Source: an uncultured Selenomonas sp. (GTDB lineage: Bacteria > Bacillota > Negativicutes > Selenomonadales > Selenomonadaceae). From it: a DNA stretch of 19,646 bases. Both the position numbers and the translations under genes were made by a program. Each line of letters opens with the position of its first letter. Position 1 is the stretch's first letter. The notes beneath the pieces were generated by a model that was given only the letters and a program-made list of their open reading frames with translations, was not told where the DNA came from and made no database searches. The stretch is from NCBI GenBank assembly GCA_937915915.1, contig CALGGN010000263.1, positions 1 to 19,646 on the forward strand, read 5' to 3'. Below are positions 1-7,614 of the stretch, in pieces.

Positions 1-555
1 GGCCACCACAACCTCGAGAACGGGTTTCTCGACGAGGCATATCAATGCGCGCAGCAGGGCTATTACGGCTACTACGAGGTCTGCGGCTTTGAGCGCCGCA
101 CGATGGCTGAGATCAGCGGTGCGCGCAAGAACGAGGTAGAGTTCATCTACCGCGACCTGCGCAAGGCGGTCAAGTCAGAGTCGCTCGCCGATTATGACGA
201 GGCGGCAAAGAAGCTGAGAGTCGACCTCTATGAGGACGCTCAGCTGTTGTCGGATATCTCTCCGGCATTTGTGGAAAAATTCAAATCCGACAAGGAGTTC
301 GCATCCTATTACACCGAGATCACCGGCTATGATCAGGCGAAACTCGAGGAGCTCGCGGGCGTCGAGAGAACCAACGCGGTCGGCTCTGCGGCGTCATCCT
401 TCCTGCAGGCATTCATCATCATCGCAGGAGTCACGAAATTCCTGCCGCTCACGGGAATCACGCTTCCCTTCATCAGTTATGGCGGCAGTTCCATGGTATC
501 CAGCTTTTTGCTGCTGGGCATTTTGATTGCCGTATCCCGCGGGGAGGGAGCATGA
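1..555 (+). CDS. FtsW/RodA/SpoVE C-terminal tail fused in frame to unrelated sequence (5' partial, chimeric)
   Basis: The frame is open from base 1 to the TGA at 553-555. Only the last ~50 residues (about 403-555) are recognisable: a membrane helix, then the SEDS-family signature GITLPFISYGGSS and a final helix. FtsW-type proteins flip or polymerise lipid II for septal peptidoglycan, and the class B PBP that follows is the normal partner of such a protein. The upstream ~134 residues are hydrophilic and charged, rich in Tyr, Glu and Lys. They match none of the transmembrane helices or loops expected just before this signature, and no FtsW-like sequence is visible in the other forward frames. 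The ATG at 103 is therefore not a credible FtsW start. I do not recognise the upstream part. It may be an assembly join, a deletion/recombination product or a foreign insertion. The stop overlaps the next gene's ATG (ATGA), which fits an original ftsW-pbpA pair. Confidence 0.75.
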   Translation, partial: GHHNLENGFLDEAYQCAQQGYYGYYEVCGFERRTMAEISGARKNEVEFIYRDLRKAVKSESLADYDEAAKKLRVDLYEDAQLLSDISPAFVEKFKSDKEFASYYTEITGYDQAKLEELAGVERTNAVGSAASSFLQAFIIIAGVTKFLPLTGITLPFISYGGSSMVSSFLLLGILIAVSRGEGA

Positions 556-1955
556 TGGAGGAACGCATGAAAAAGCAGATCCTGCATGCGGCGGTCCTGC
601 TCATGCTGGCATTTGGCGTTCTGATGGCCTATGTGGCCTATCTGATGACGTTCCAATCGGAGGCATTGGCCCTGCATCCACTCAATCCGCGCAGCTCTGT
701 GGGGGAAGACCACATCTGGCGGGGTTCCCTGCTGGATGCAAAAGGACGGCCGCTGGCGGAGAGCGATTTGCCGGGAGCACGTTCCTATCCCTACGGAGAG
801 ATGATGGCGCCGGTGACCGGCTATTTCGGGGAATCAACGGGGAGCGCAGGGCTGGAAGGCTATGCGAACCGAACGCTTCTGGGCATCACCGATGAAATGG
901 GACGCATGGGGCCCATGGCGCAGTTTTTTGCGGCGGATCGTGGGAACGATATCCGGCTGACCATTGATGCGGATGTCCAGCAGGCGGCATGGGACGGGCT
1001 GGACGGACGGCGCGGCGCGGTTGTGGTGCTGGACGCGGATACAGGTGCGGTGTTGGCTTTGGTCAGCAGTCCGTCCTTTGACCCGTCGGACATCGAAGCG
1101 CAGTGGGACGGTCTGCTGCAGCGGGAGGACAGTCCGCTGCTGAACCGCCCGCTGGCGGGGCTTTACCCGCCGGGCTCCACGATCAAGCCGATGATCGCGG
1201 ATATCGCGCTGGAAAAACAGATCACGGATCCGGGGGAATTCTTTGAATGCAGCGGACTGCTGGATGTGGGCGGCGGCTATACCATCAAGGAAAGCCATGA
1301 TGAAGCGCATGGAAAGCTGACGCTGGGCGAGGCAATCCGTGAATCCTGCAATGTTACCTTTGGCACCTTGGGGATGCGGCTTGGCGGGCAGGGGCTTTCC
1401 GATGGATTTCATCGGTTTGCGTTTGACAGGTCTCTGCAAGGGGAACTGATGGAGAATGGGAACCACCTGCCGGACTTCTATCATTTGGATTCGGGGGATT
1501 TGGCGCAGATCGGCATCGGACAGAGTTCGCTTCTGGTGACGCCGATGCATATGGCGCTTCTGGCTGCGGCGATGGTGCATGGCGGCATCATCATGAAGCC
1601 TTATATGATCGATGAGGTCCTGTCGCCGTCCAGAGCTGTCCTGCATAAGACGCAGCCTGAAGAATGGGCTGCCGCGACGACAGAAGAGCGTGCCCGCATG
1701 ATTTCGGCATGGATGCGCGATGTCGTGGAAAAGGGAACCGGAACGGCGGCAGCGGTCAGCGATGTGCCGGTGTTCGGCAAGACAGGCACGGCTGAAAATC
1801 CCGCGGGAGATGACCACGCGTGGTTCATCGGCTCTGCAAGGCTGCCGGAGCGTACGATTGCTTTTGCGGTTCTGGTGGAAAATGGGGGCGAAGGCGGGAG
1901 AACGGCCGCGCCGATTGCCCGCGACGTGATGATGAGCATTTTGTCAGGCAACTGA
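552..1955 (+). CDS. pbpA: Class B penicillin-binding protein (PbpA/FtsI-type transpeptidase)
   Basis: D,D-transpeptidase that cross-links peptidoglycan on the outer face of the membrane, working with a SEDS polymerase. Residues ~8-30 form a single N-terminal membrane anchor after a short basic start. An HPLNPR segment and a short pedestal domain follow, then the transpeptidase domain with all three catalytic motifs: S209-T-I-K212 (nucleophile Ser209), S265-C-N267 and K410-T-G. At 467 aa it is shorter than typical FtsI or PBP2 and resembles the compact PbpA type. The ATG at 552 overlaps the preceding stop (ATGA) and has GGGGAGGGAG just upstream. An in-frame ATG at 567 has its own GGAGG at 557-561, so the protein may start five residues later. 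The neighbours ftsW and prkC place it in a division/cell-wall operon. Class membership is certain; whether it is the septal or an auxiliary enzyme is inference. Confidence 0.93.
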   Translation: MMEERMKKQILHAAVLLMLAFGVLMAYVAYLMTFQSEALALHPLNPRSSVGEDHIWRGSLLDAKGRPLAESDLPGARSYPYGEMMAPVTGYFGESTGSAGLEGYANRTLLGITDEMGRMGPMAQFFAADRGNDIRLTIDADVQQAAWDGLDGRRGAVVVLDADTGAVLALVSSPSFDPSDIEAQWDGLLQREDSPLLNRPLAGLYPPGSTIKPMIADIALEKQITDPGEFFECSGLLDVGGGYTIKESHDEAHGKLTLGEAIRESCNVTFGTLGMRLGGQGLSDGFHRFAFDRSLQGELMENGNHLPDFYHLDSGDLAQIGIGQSSLLVTPMHMALLAAAMVHGGIIMKPYMIDEVLSPSRAVLHKTQPEEWAAATTEERARMISAWMRDVVEKGTGTAAAVSDVPVFGKTGTAENPAGDDHAWFIGSARLPERTIAFAVLVENGGEGGRTAAPIARDVMMSILSGN

Positions 1956-1985
1956 TTTCGTTGTCGATGGGGAGGATGATGTATC

Positions 1986-3761
1986 ATGATAGATCGTATC
2001 CTGGAAGAGCGATATGAGCTTCTGGAACTCATAGGAAGCGGCGGGATGGCCGATGTCTATCGTGCGCGGGATCAGCTGCTGGATCGCCCGGTAGCGGTGA
2101 AGATTCTGCATGCGCAGTTCAAAAACGATACCGAGTTCATCGGGAAATTCCACCGCGAGGCACAGGCCGCAGCGCGCCTTTCCCATCCTCATATCGTCAA
2201 TATCTACGATGTGGGCGTATCCGGAGAGGATCACTATATCGTCATGGAATATGTGCAGGGCAGCACGCTGAAAAGCCGGATCAAGGAGGAGGGCTCGCTG
2301 CCGGTCGCAGCGGCGCTTCATATTGCCAAGGAGATTGCGGATGCCCTGCATCATGCGCATACGAACAATCTGGTGCATTGCGATATCAAGCCGCACAACA
2401 TCCTGCTGACTGCGGACGGGCATGCGAAGGTCGCGGATTTCGGCATAGCGCGCGCCGTGACAGAGTCCACCATGACCTACAGCGGAAATGTCGTAGGCTC
2501 CGTGCATTATTTTTCGCCGGAGCAGGCCAAGGGAACGATCATCACGCCGAAATCGGATGTCTACTCCCTGGGCATCGTGCTCTATGAGATGCTGACAGGA
2601 AAGCTGCCCTTCACGGGGGAGACGCCGGTCAGCATCGCGATGAAGCATCTGCAGGAAGAACCTGTAGCGCCGCGGCAGTACCGACAGGATATACCGCCCG
2701 TGGTGGAGGCAATCGTGCTGAAGGCCATGAGCAAGGATCCGAACCTGCGCCCGGACAGCCATGAGCTCATGATCGAGCTTGGACAGGCAGAGCACATGCT
2801 GGCAACGGACACGGTGCCGTCGCCCGATCCCTATGCGACGCAGGTTTTGCCGCGCGTGCAGGGAACCATAGCGGCACGGGAAGCGCAATGGGAACCAGAG
2901 GAGGCGGAATCGGAAGACGCAAAACCTTTCCTCCGGTCCAAGCTGTTCATAGCAGGACTCCTTCTGGTACTGATGATGGGATTTGGCGTGGGAGCGTTCC
3001 TGTCCTTCGGAAGGTTCTGGAGCACGGAGGAGGTAGCCGTGCCGGATGTTACGGGAAAGCAGATGACACTGGCGCGGCAGATCCTTGAGGACAGCAAGCT
3101 GCGGGTGAACGTGGCGGAGACCTATGATGCGACGGTTTCGCCGGGACAGGTCGTGTCCCAGTCCCCAGAAGCGGGATCGACGGTAAAGGCTGACCGGCTG
3201 GTCACGATCTACGTGAGCAAGGGCGGCGAGGGCATGGAAATGCCGGATCTCAAGGGGCTCAGCAAAGCCAGTGCCTTGGACAAGCTCCAGAAGATGGGAC
3301 TAAAGATAGACTCCGTTTATGAAAAATATTCCGATGATGAACCGGGGACGGTCATCGGGCAGGATCCGGCCATCGGATCGAAGATCAGCAAGGGGCAGAA
3401 AGTGGATATCACGGTTTCCAAGGGAAAGCAGACCAAGCACGCAAAGGTTCCAGATGTAACGGGCGCTTCACTGGATGCGGCGCGGTCCTCGCTGGAAAGC
3501 AGGAAACTGAAGGTCGGGAGCATCACCAAGCAAAAAAGCAGTCAGGCCGTAGGGACGGTCATCTCTCAGTCGCCTTCGCCGACCAGCGAGTTGGAGGAAG
3601 GCTCTACCGTGGATCTGGTGATTGCCGAAACGGAGACGGCTCCTGCGGCGGAACCGTCCGCAAGCAAGACGGAGCGCAAGGAAGCGCCAAAGGAAAATGA
3701 GTCTGCCGATGAGCAGAAAGCGCCGGACCGTGGCGGGAATGACGCGGGAAAGAGCAGGTAA
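1986..3761 (+). CDS. prkC: PASTA-domain serine/threonine protein kinase (PrkC/Stk1 family)
   Basis: Membrane kinase that senses muropeptides or lipid II through extracellular PASTA repeats and phosphorylates division and wall-synthesis proteins. The kinase domain covers residues ~10-270: Gly-rich loop GSGGMADVY, ATP-anchoring Lys39 in VAVKIL, catalytic loop H131-C-D133-IKPHN, DFG, and an activation loop with several Thr/Ser before SPEQA. A juxtamembrane acidic linker leads to one membrane helix at ~319-341. Three PASTA repeats follow at ~350-417, 418-485 and 488-555, then a charged Ala/Glu/Lys-rich tail. The length (591 aa) is normal for a three-PASTA kinase. The usual HRD motif is HCD here. 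The start is supported by GGGGAGG at 1969-1975. It lies 30 bases after pbpA. No PP2C phosphatase gene is present in the window, although Bacillus pairs prpC with prkC. Confidence 0.95.
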   Translation: MIDRILEERYELLELIGSGGMADVYRARDQLLDRPVAVKILHAQFKNDTEFIGKFHREAQAAARLSHPHIVNIYDVGVSGEDHYIVMEYVQGSTLKSRIKEEGSLPVAAALHIAKEIADALHHAHTNNLVHCDIKPHNILLTADGHAKVADFGIARAVTESTMTYSGNVVGSVHYFSPEQAKGTIITPKSDVYSLGIVLYEMLTGKLPFTGETPVSIAMKHLQEEPVAPRQYRQDIPPVVEAIVLKAMSKDPNLRPDSHELMIELGQAEHMLATDTVPSPDPYATQVLPRVQGTIAAREAQWEPEEAESEDAKPFLRSKLFIAGLLLVLMMGFGVGAFLSFGRFWSTEEVAVPDVTGKQMTLARQILEDSKLRVNVAETYDATVSPGQVVSQSPEAGSTVKADRLVTIYVSKGGEGMEMPDLKGLSKASALDKLQKMGLKIDSVYEKYSDDEPGTVIGQDPAIGSKISKGQKVDITVSKGKQTKHAKVPDVTGASLDAARSSLESRKLKVGSITKQKSSQAVGTVISQSPSPTSELEEGSTVDLVIAETETAPAAEPSASKTERKEAPKENESADEQKAPDRGGNDAGKSR

Positions 3762-3764
3762 TGG

Positions 3765-4673
3765 ATGGAGACAGGACGTGTGCTGAAGTTCTATAACAGC
3801 TTCTTTTATGTGCAGACGGACACGGAACTTTTGACCTGCAGGCTCCGGGGAAAGCTCAAGCGGGACAGGCGGGGCGTGAGTGCTGTCTGTCCGGGAGATC
3901 TGGTGGAACTCACGAAGCTGGCAGACGGCACCGGTGTGCTGGAGCGTCCCTTGGCGCGCAGGAATCTTTTGCGCCGTCCCGCTGTTGCGAACATCGACCA
4001 GGTCATCCTGACCTTTGCGGCGGCGGAGCCGGATCTGCACCCCCTGCTGCTGAACCGGTTTCTGGTGCTGGCGGAGTGGTCGGGCGTCCCGTCTGTCGTC
4101 ATCTGTGTGAATAAGATGGATCTTGCGGCGGAGCAGGAGCCGGATATACTTGCAGTGGAGGCGGAGACCGGGACTGGCGACGGACAGGAGCAGGCGGTCT
4201 CGAATCCGGTGCTTCGTGTTTCTGCGGAGCGCGGAGAGGGCATGGATCTCCTGCGGGAGCGTCTGGCCGGCAAGGTGACGGTCTTTGCGGGGCCGTCCGG
4301 CGTCGGCAAATCCTCCGTGCTCAATGCGTTGCATGTGGGCCTGTCCCTTGCGACAGGAGCCGTGAGCGAGAAAATCCGCAGAGGTCGGCACACGACGCGC
4401 GTGGCGGAACTCCTGCCGTTTGCGGGCGGATTCCTGGTGGACACGCCGGGTTTCAGTTCCATGGAACTGGCGGATATCGATCCGGCAGAGCTTTCTGCCT
4501 GTTTTCCAGATTTTCAGCCCTATCTGGGGCATTGCCGTTTTTCCCCCTGCACCCACAGCCATGAGCCGGATTGTGCCGTGAAAGCTGCTTTGGAGACGGG
4601 CGAGATCCTTAGGGAGCGGTATGATGCGTATTGCGCGATTTTGGATGAAATCAAAACGAAAGCTGTGAGGTGA
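3765..4673 (+). CDS. rsgA: Ribosome small-subunit-dependent GTPase RsgA
   Basis: Circularly permuted GTPase that acts late in 30S subunit assembly. An N-terminal OB-fold (~1-75) is followed by the permuted G-domain, in which G4 comes before G1: NKMD at 116-119, GPSGVGKSS beginning at Gly176, and DTPGFSS at 226-232. The C-terminal zinc-binding segment has C257, C262, H264 and C270. The length of 302 aa is typical. It starts four bases after the prkC stop, which matches the prkC-rsgA pairing known from many Firmicutes (yloQ/cpgA next to prkC in Bacillus). An alternative ATG at 3761 lies in another frame and is not used. No clear independent Shine-Dalgarno sequence is needed given the tight coupling. 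Identification is secure from the permuted motif order. Confidence 0.96.
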   Translation: METGRVLKFYNSFFYVQTDTELLTCRLRGKLKRDRRGVSAVCPGDLVELTKLADGTGVLERPLARRNLLRRPAVANIDQVILTFAAAEPDLHPLLLNRFLVLAEWSGVPSVVICVNKMDLAAEQEPDILAVEAETGTGDGQEQAVSNPVLRVSAERGEGMDLLRERLAGKVTVFAGPSGVGKSSVLNALHVGLSLATGAVSEKIRRGRHTTRVAELLPFAGGFLVDTPGFSSMELADIDPAELSACFPDFQPYLGHCRFSPCTHSHEPDCAVKAALETGEILRERYDAYCAILDEIKTKAVR

Positions 4674-4681
4674 GGCGGTCC

Positions 4682-5470
4682 ATGAAGGATGTGCAGAACA
4701 GCGCGGACGAGCGCGGCATTGCGATTCAGCAGGTGGGAGTCAAGGAAGTGCATCTTCCCTTCCGGATCCGCACCAAACGGGGCGATTATCAGCAGGTGTT
4801 TGCGAATATCCGCTTTACGGTTTCGCTTCCGCAGGAATTCAAGGGAACACATATGAGCCGCTTTTTGGAGATCCTCATGCCCTGGAGTGAGAAACCGATG
4901 GCCGAGGCCGAGATGGAAGTCATGCTGCAGGAGGCGTTGGAGCATCTGAATGCGGAGTCTGCGAGGCTCCATATGGATTTCACTTATTTTATCGGAAAAG
5001 AAGCCCCTGTCAGCAAGCGCTATTCTGTGCTGGATCTGGATTGTTTTTTTGAGGGAAGCATGCAAAAGGGCGGGCCGCTGGAATTTACGCTGGGCGTGGA
5101 GGTTCCCTTTACGTCGCTTTGTCCCTGCAGCAAGGAGATCTCCTCCTACGGGGCGCATAACCAGCGATCGGTCTGCCGCGTCCGGCTGCGCTGTCGGCAG
5201 GGATATGAGTGCATCTACATCGAGGATCTGGCCGAGCTTGTGGAGCGGCAGGCATCTTGTCCGCTGTACCCGCTGCTGAAGCGCGAGGATGAGCGCTATG
5301 TGACGGAACATGCCTATGAGCATCCGAAATTCGTGGAGGATATCCTGCGCGACACCGTGCTGGCGCTTCGGCATTTGGAAGGGCTGGCATGGTTTTCCCT
5401 CGAATGTGAGAACTTTGAGTCCATCCATCACCACAATGCCTATGCAAGCCATGAGGAATCCATAGACTGA
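4682..5470 (+). CDS. folE2: GTP cyclohydrolase IB (FolE2, MptA family)
   Basis: Converts GTP to 7,8-dihydroneopterin triphosphate, the first step towards folate (and, in organisms that make it, queuosine). This is the metal-flexible FolE2 family rather than FolE. Diagnostic stretches are GTHMSRF in the first third and LCPCSKEISSYGAHNQRS, in which C147 and H159 are the expected metal/active-site residues. The length from this start is 262 aa, normal for the family. I chose ATG 4682 because AGGTGAGG at 4668-4675, overlapping the rsgA stop, gives a well-spaced ribosome binding site. The in-frame GTG at 4670 has no such support and would add only four residues. It is coupled to rsgA but biochemically unrelated to the wall genes, so it is probably an operon passenger. 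FolE2 is often used under zinc limitation; no Zur-type site was identified here. Confidence 0.95.
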   Translation: MKDVQNSADERGIAIQQVGVKEVHLPFRIRTKRGDYQQVFANIRFTVSLPQEFKGTHMSRFLEILMPWSEKPMAEAEMEVMLQEALEHLNAESARLHMDFTYFIGKEAPVSKRYSVLDLDCFFEGSMQKGGPLEFTLGVEVPFTSLCPCSKEISSYGAHNQRSVCRVRLRCRQGYECIYIEDLAELVERQASCPLYPLLKREDERYVTEHAYEHPKFVEDILRDTVLALRHLEGLAWFSLECENFESIHHHNAYASHEESID

Positions 5471-5488
5471 GCATCCAAACATTCCGGC

Positions 5489-5507
5489 AAAGGAGGCGGG
5501 AGCCTTG
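5489..5507 (+). promoter_or_regulatory. Ribosome binding site fixing a TTG start
   Basis: AAAGGAGG at 5489-5496 lies eight bases before TTG 5505. It is one of the strongest Shine-Dalgarno matches in the window. It decides the TTG start of the YbhN-like membrane protein, since no ATG lies at a suitable distance. Confidence 0.75.
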
Positions 5508-6494
5508 AACAAGTTCTATCGGCGCTTCATGGGACTCATCCTGTTGGTGTTTTCCATCTCGGCTCTCGTCATCTATACGACGGTGGACATCCATACGCTT
5601 CAGAACATCACGCGCTTCCAGACGTGGTCTATCGCGCTGGCAGTGCTTTCCGTCGGACTGGGGCTTTTCTTCGACGGCAGCCGTCTCATGCATCTCGTGA
5701 AGATTTCCCATGAGAAGATCACGCTCTATCAGGCCGTGCAGGTCATCTTCGGCAATTATTTCCTGGCGCTTTTGACACCGGGGGCAACGGGAGGCGCGGT
5801 GGCCCAGCTCATGTTCTTGCGCCATGCGGGAGTGCCGACGGGAAAGGCCGCCGTGCTGGTCATCGTGCGCACGCTGCTGTCCATTTTCTTTCTGGTGCTC
5901 TGCATGCCTTTCATTTTTCTGAATGATGAGGGCATCCTGCCCGGAATCTCCAACGAATGGCTCATGGGCGCCACAGCGCTTGCCTTCTTGGGCATCCTGT
6001 TCCTGGTATGGGGTGCGAGGCGGGGATTCCTGGACTTCCTTGTGATTTTCCTCACGAAGCGCTTTTCCCATCAGAAGAGGAAAAAGATATTTGCTTTCTA
6101 TCGGGATACGAAGAGCGCGATTTCCCTGCTGCTCCATGCGCCGCGAAGCATGCTGCTGGTCTTTTTGGAATCCGGGCTGAACCTGCTCTTCATCTACGCG
6201 ATCGTGCCCTGTCTGCTCCTTGGCCTCGGCGTGACGGACGCGGACTGGTGCACGGTCATGGGGCGCATGATCTTCCTGAATATGCTGCTGTACTTCATGC
6301 CGACGCCGGGCGGCGCGGGCATTGCGGAGGGCGGTTTCGTCATGTTGTTCGCGGATACGGTGCCGGCGGGCACCGTGGGCATCATTGCGGTCTGCTGGCG
6401 GCTCATCGCGGAATACATTCCTTTCCTGATCGGCTTCTACTACACCCTTGCGGTATTTGGCAGGGATTTCGTGAACCGGCAGCTTGGGAAATAA
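5505..6494 (+). CDS. Integral membrane protein of the YbhN / LPG-synthase-TM (flippase-like) family
   Basis: A 329-aa polytopic protein with about eight hydrophobic helices and no soluble catalytic domain. Family hallmarks seen are ALLTPGATGG near residue 90 and PTPGGAGIAEGGF near residue 267, with a short basic cytoplasmic loop (KRFSHQKRKK) at about residue 185. Family members (UPF0104, AglD/MprF N-terminal-like) are linked to lipid or lipid-linked sugar flipping or to envelope lipid modification. No aminoacyl-transferase domain is attached, so it is not MprF. The start is TTG 5505, supported by a near-perfect AAAGGAGG at 5489-5496. It sits 34 bases after folE2 and its end is followed closely by the BMP genes. 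Its substrate cannot be read from the sequence. Confidence 0.85.
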   Translation: MNKFYRRFMGLILLVFSISALVIYTTVDIHTLQNITRFQTWSIALAVLSVGLGLFFDGSRLMHLVKISHEKITLYQAVQVIFGNYFLALLTPGATGGAVAQLMFLRHAGVPTGKAAVLVIVRTLLSIFFLVLCMPFIFLNDEGILPGISNEWLMGATALAFLGILFLVWGARRGFLDFLVIFLTKRFSHQKRKKIFAFYRDTKSAISLLLHAPRSMLLVFLESGLNLLFIYAIVPCLLLGLGVTDADWCTVMGRMIFLNMLLYFMPTPGGAGIAEGGFVMLFADTVPAGTVGIIAVCWRLIAEYIPFLIGFYYTLAVFGRDFVNRQLGK

Positions 6495-6534
6495 GAAACT
6501 TGGAGGGACTTGGTTACCGGAAAGTTGGGATGCT

Positions 6535-7614
6535 ATGAAAAAATTGATTGCTGTGATAGGAATCATCCTGTTTCTGATCGGTATGATCTTGCTGGAGCAA
6601 GGGACTTCGGAGCAGTTCGCGGAGAAACCCAGAAAAGGCGGGATCCTCATGGTGGGAAGTGCCGCGGACAGCAGCTGGAATGAGGCGCATCGGGCAGGCA
6701 TCGATCAGGCGGCGGAAAAGCTGGAACTGCCATTGGAATACGAAGAAAACGTGACGCCCGAGAATTGTCCCGCGGTCATAGAACGTATGATTGCAAATGG
6801 GTGCAATATCATCATCAGCACATCGATTTCCTTTGAGGAGGGCGTGAAAGAAGTTGCGCAGCTCCACCATGATGTGTCATTCCTGCAGGCAACGGGAAAC
6901 GTGGCTCGTCCGAATCTTGCGCCCTATATGGGACGGATGTACCAGGCGCGCTATCTCGCGGGAATCGTGGCGGGAAAATACAGCAGGAGCCATGCCATCG
7001 GCTATATCGCCACAGTTTCGATTCCGGAGGTCATCCGCGGCATTGACGCGTTTGCGTTGGGAGCCCGGCATGCCGACCCGGATGCCGTGGTCTATGTGAA
7101 ATATACGGGTTCGTGGAGCGATGACGAGCAGGCGAAGATTGCAACGGAGGAACTTTTGTCGCAGGTGCCAGAAATCGACGTTATCAGCATGCATCTGGAT
7201 ACCTACGGACCGCTTCAAATCGCGCGGGCGCACGGAATCCAGGCCATCGGATGCAATGTCCGGAACCCGGAGTACGAGGACATACTGCTGACGGCTACCA
7301 TATGGAACTGGGATACGCTGTATTCCAGATACCTGCGCGAGGCGATTCAGGGACGGCTGTCCGGCAGGAGCTATCTGGTGGGCATGGAAACGGGAATCGT
7401 GGATTTGGCACCGCTTTCCGGGCGTTGCGATGAGGAAATCGCACGCATGGTGCAGGCGGAGAAGGACGAGATCGTGAAGGGTGAGAAGGATGTGTTTTAT
7501 GGCCCGATCTACGATCAGCAGGGAAATCTGCGCGCAGCGGAAGGCGAGAATCTTTCCGACAAGGTGCTGTTCGATCAGTTGGATTGGTATGTGGAGGGGG
7601 TTCGTCTGCCATGA
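6535..7614 (+). CDS. Membrane-anchored BMP-family solute-binding protein, copy 1
   Basis: A 359-aa protein with an N-terminal hydrophobic anchor (residues ~3-21) and then a periplasmic binding-protein fold of the BMP/Med/TmpC type (PF02608-like). Characteristic pieces are GGILMVGSAADSSWN near the start of the fold (Trp48), QARYLAGIVAG, AIGYIATV, IRGIDAFALGAR and a TATIWNWD ligand-pocket segment. Known family members bind purine nucleosides. There is no lipobox cysteine after the hydrophobic segment, so it looks like a signal-anchored protein rather than a lipoprotein, and no ABC permease or ATPase gene is nearby. I chose ATG 6535 because an upstream TTG at 6484 would put 17 hydrophilic residues before the signal and overlap the previous gene. 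The RBS is weak (TTGGGA). Its stop overlaps the start of its paralogue. The ligand and the signalling role are inferred. Confidence 0.82.
   Translation: MKKLIAVIGIILFLIGMILLEQGTSEQFAEKPRKGGILMVGSAADSSWNEAHRAGIDQAAEKLELPLEYEENVTPENCPAVIERMIANGCNIIISTSISFEEGVKEVAQLHHDVSFLQATGNVARPNLAPYMGRMYQARYLAGIVAGKYSRSHAIGYIATVSIPEVIRGIDAFALGARHADPDAVVYVKYTGSWSDDEQAKIATEELLSQVPEIDVISMHLDTYGPLQIARAHGIQAIGCNVRNPEYEDILLTATIWNWDTLYSRYLREAIQGRLSGRSYLVGMETGIVDLAPLSGRCDEEIARMVQAEKDEIVKGEKDVFYGPIYDQQGNLRAAEGENLSDKVLFDQLDWYVEGVRLP

Noticed and set aside
1..400. Assignment of the upstream half of the chimeric frame to a phage or plasmid protein
   Set aside because: The composition is compatible with this, but no motif could be recognised, so no function is given.
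552..1955. Full-length FtsI with PASTA domains
   Set aside because: The protein ends shortly after the KTG region and has no PASTA repeats. The PASTA repeats in this window belong to the kinase gene.
6484..6534. Upstream TTG start for the first BMP protein
   Set aside because: It overlaps the preceding gene and would place 17 hydrophilic residues ahead of a normal MKK-type signal segment. ATG 6535 is preferred.
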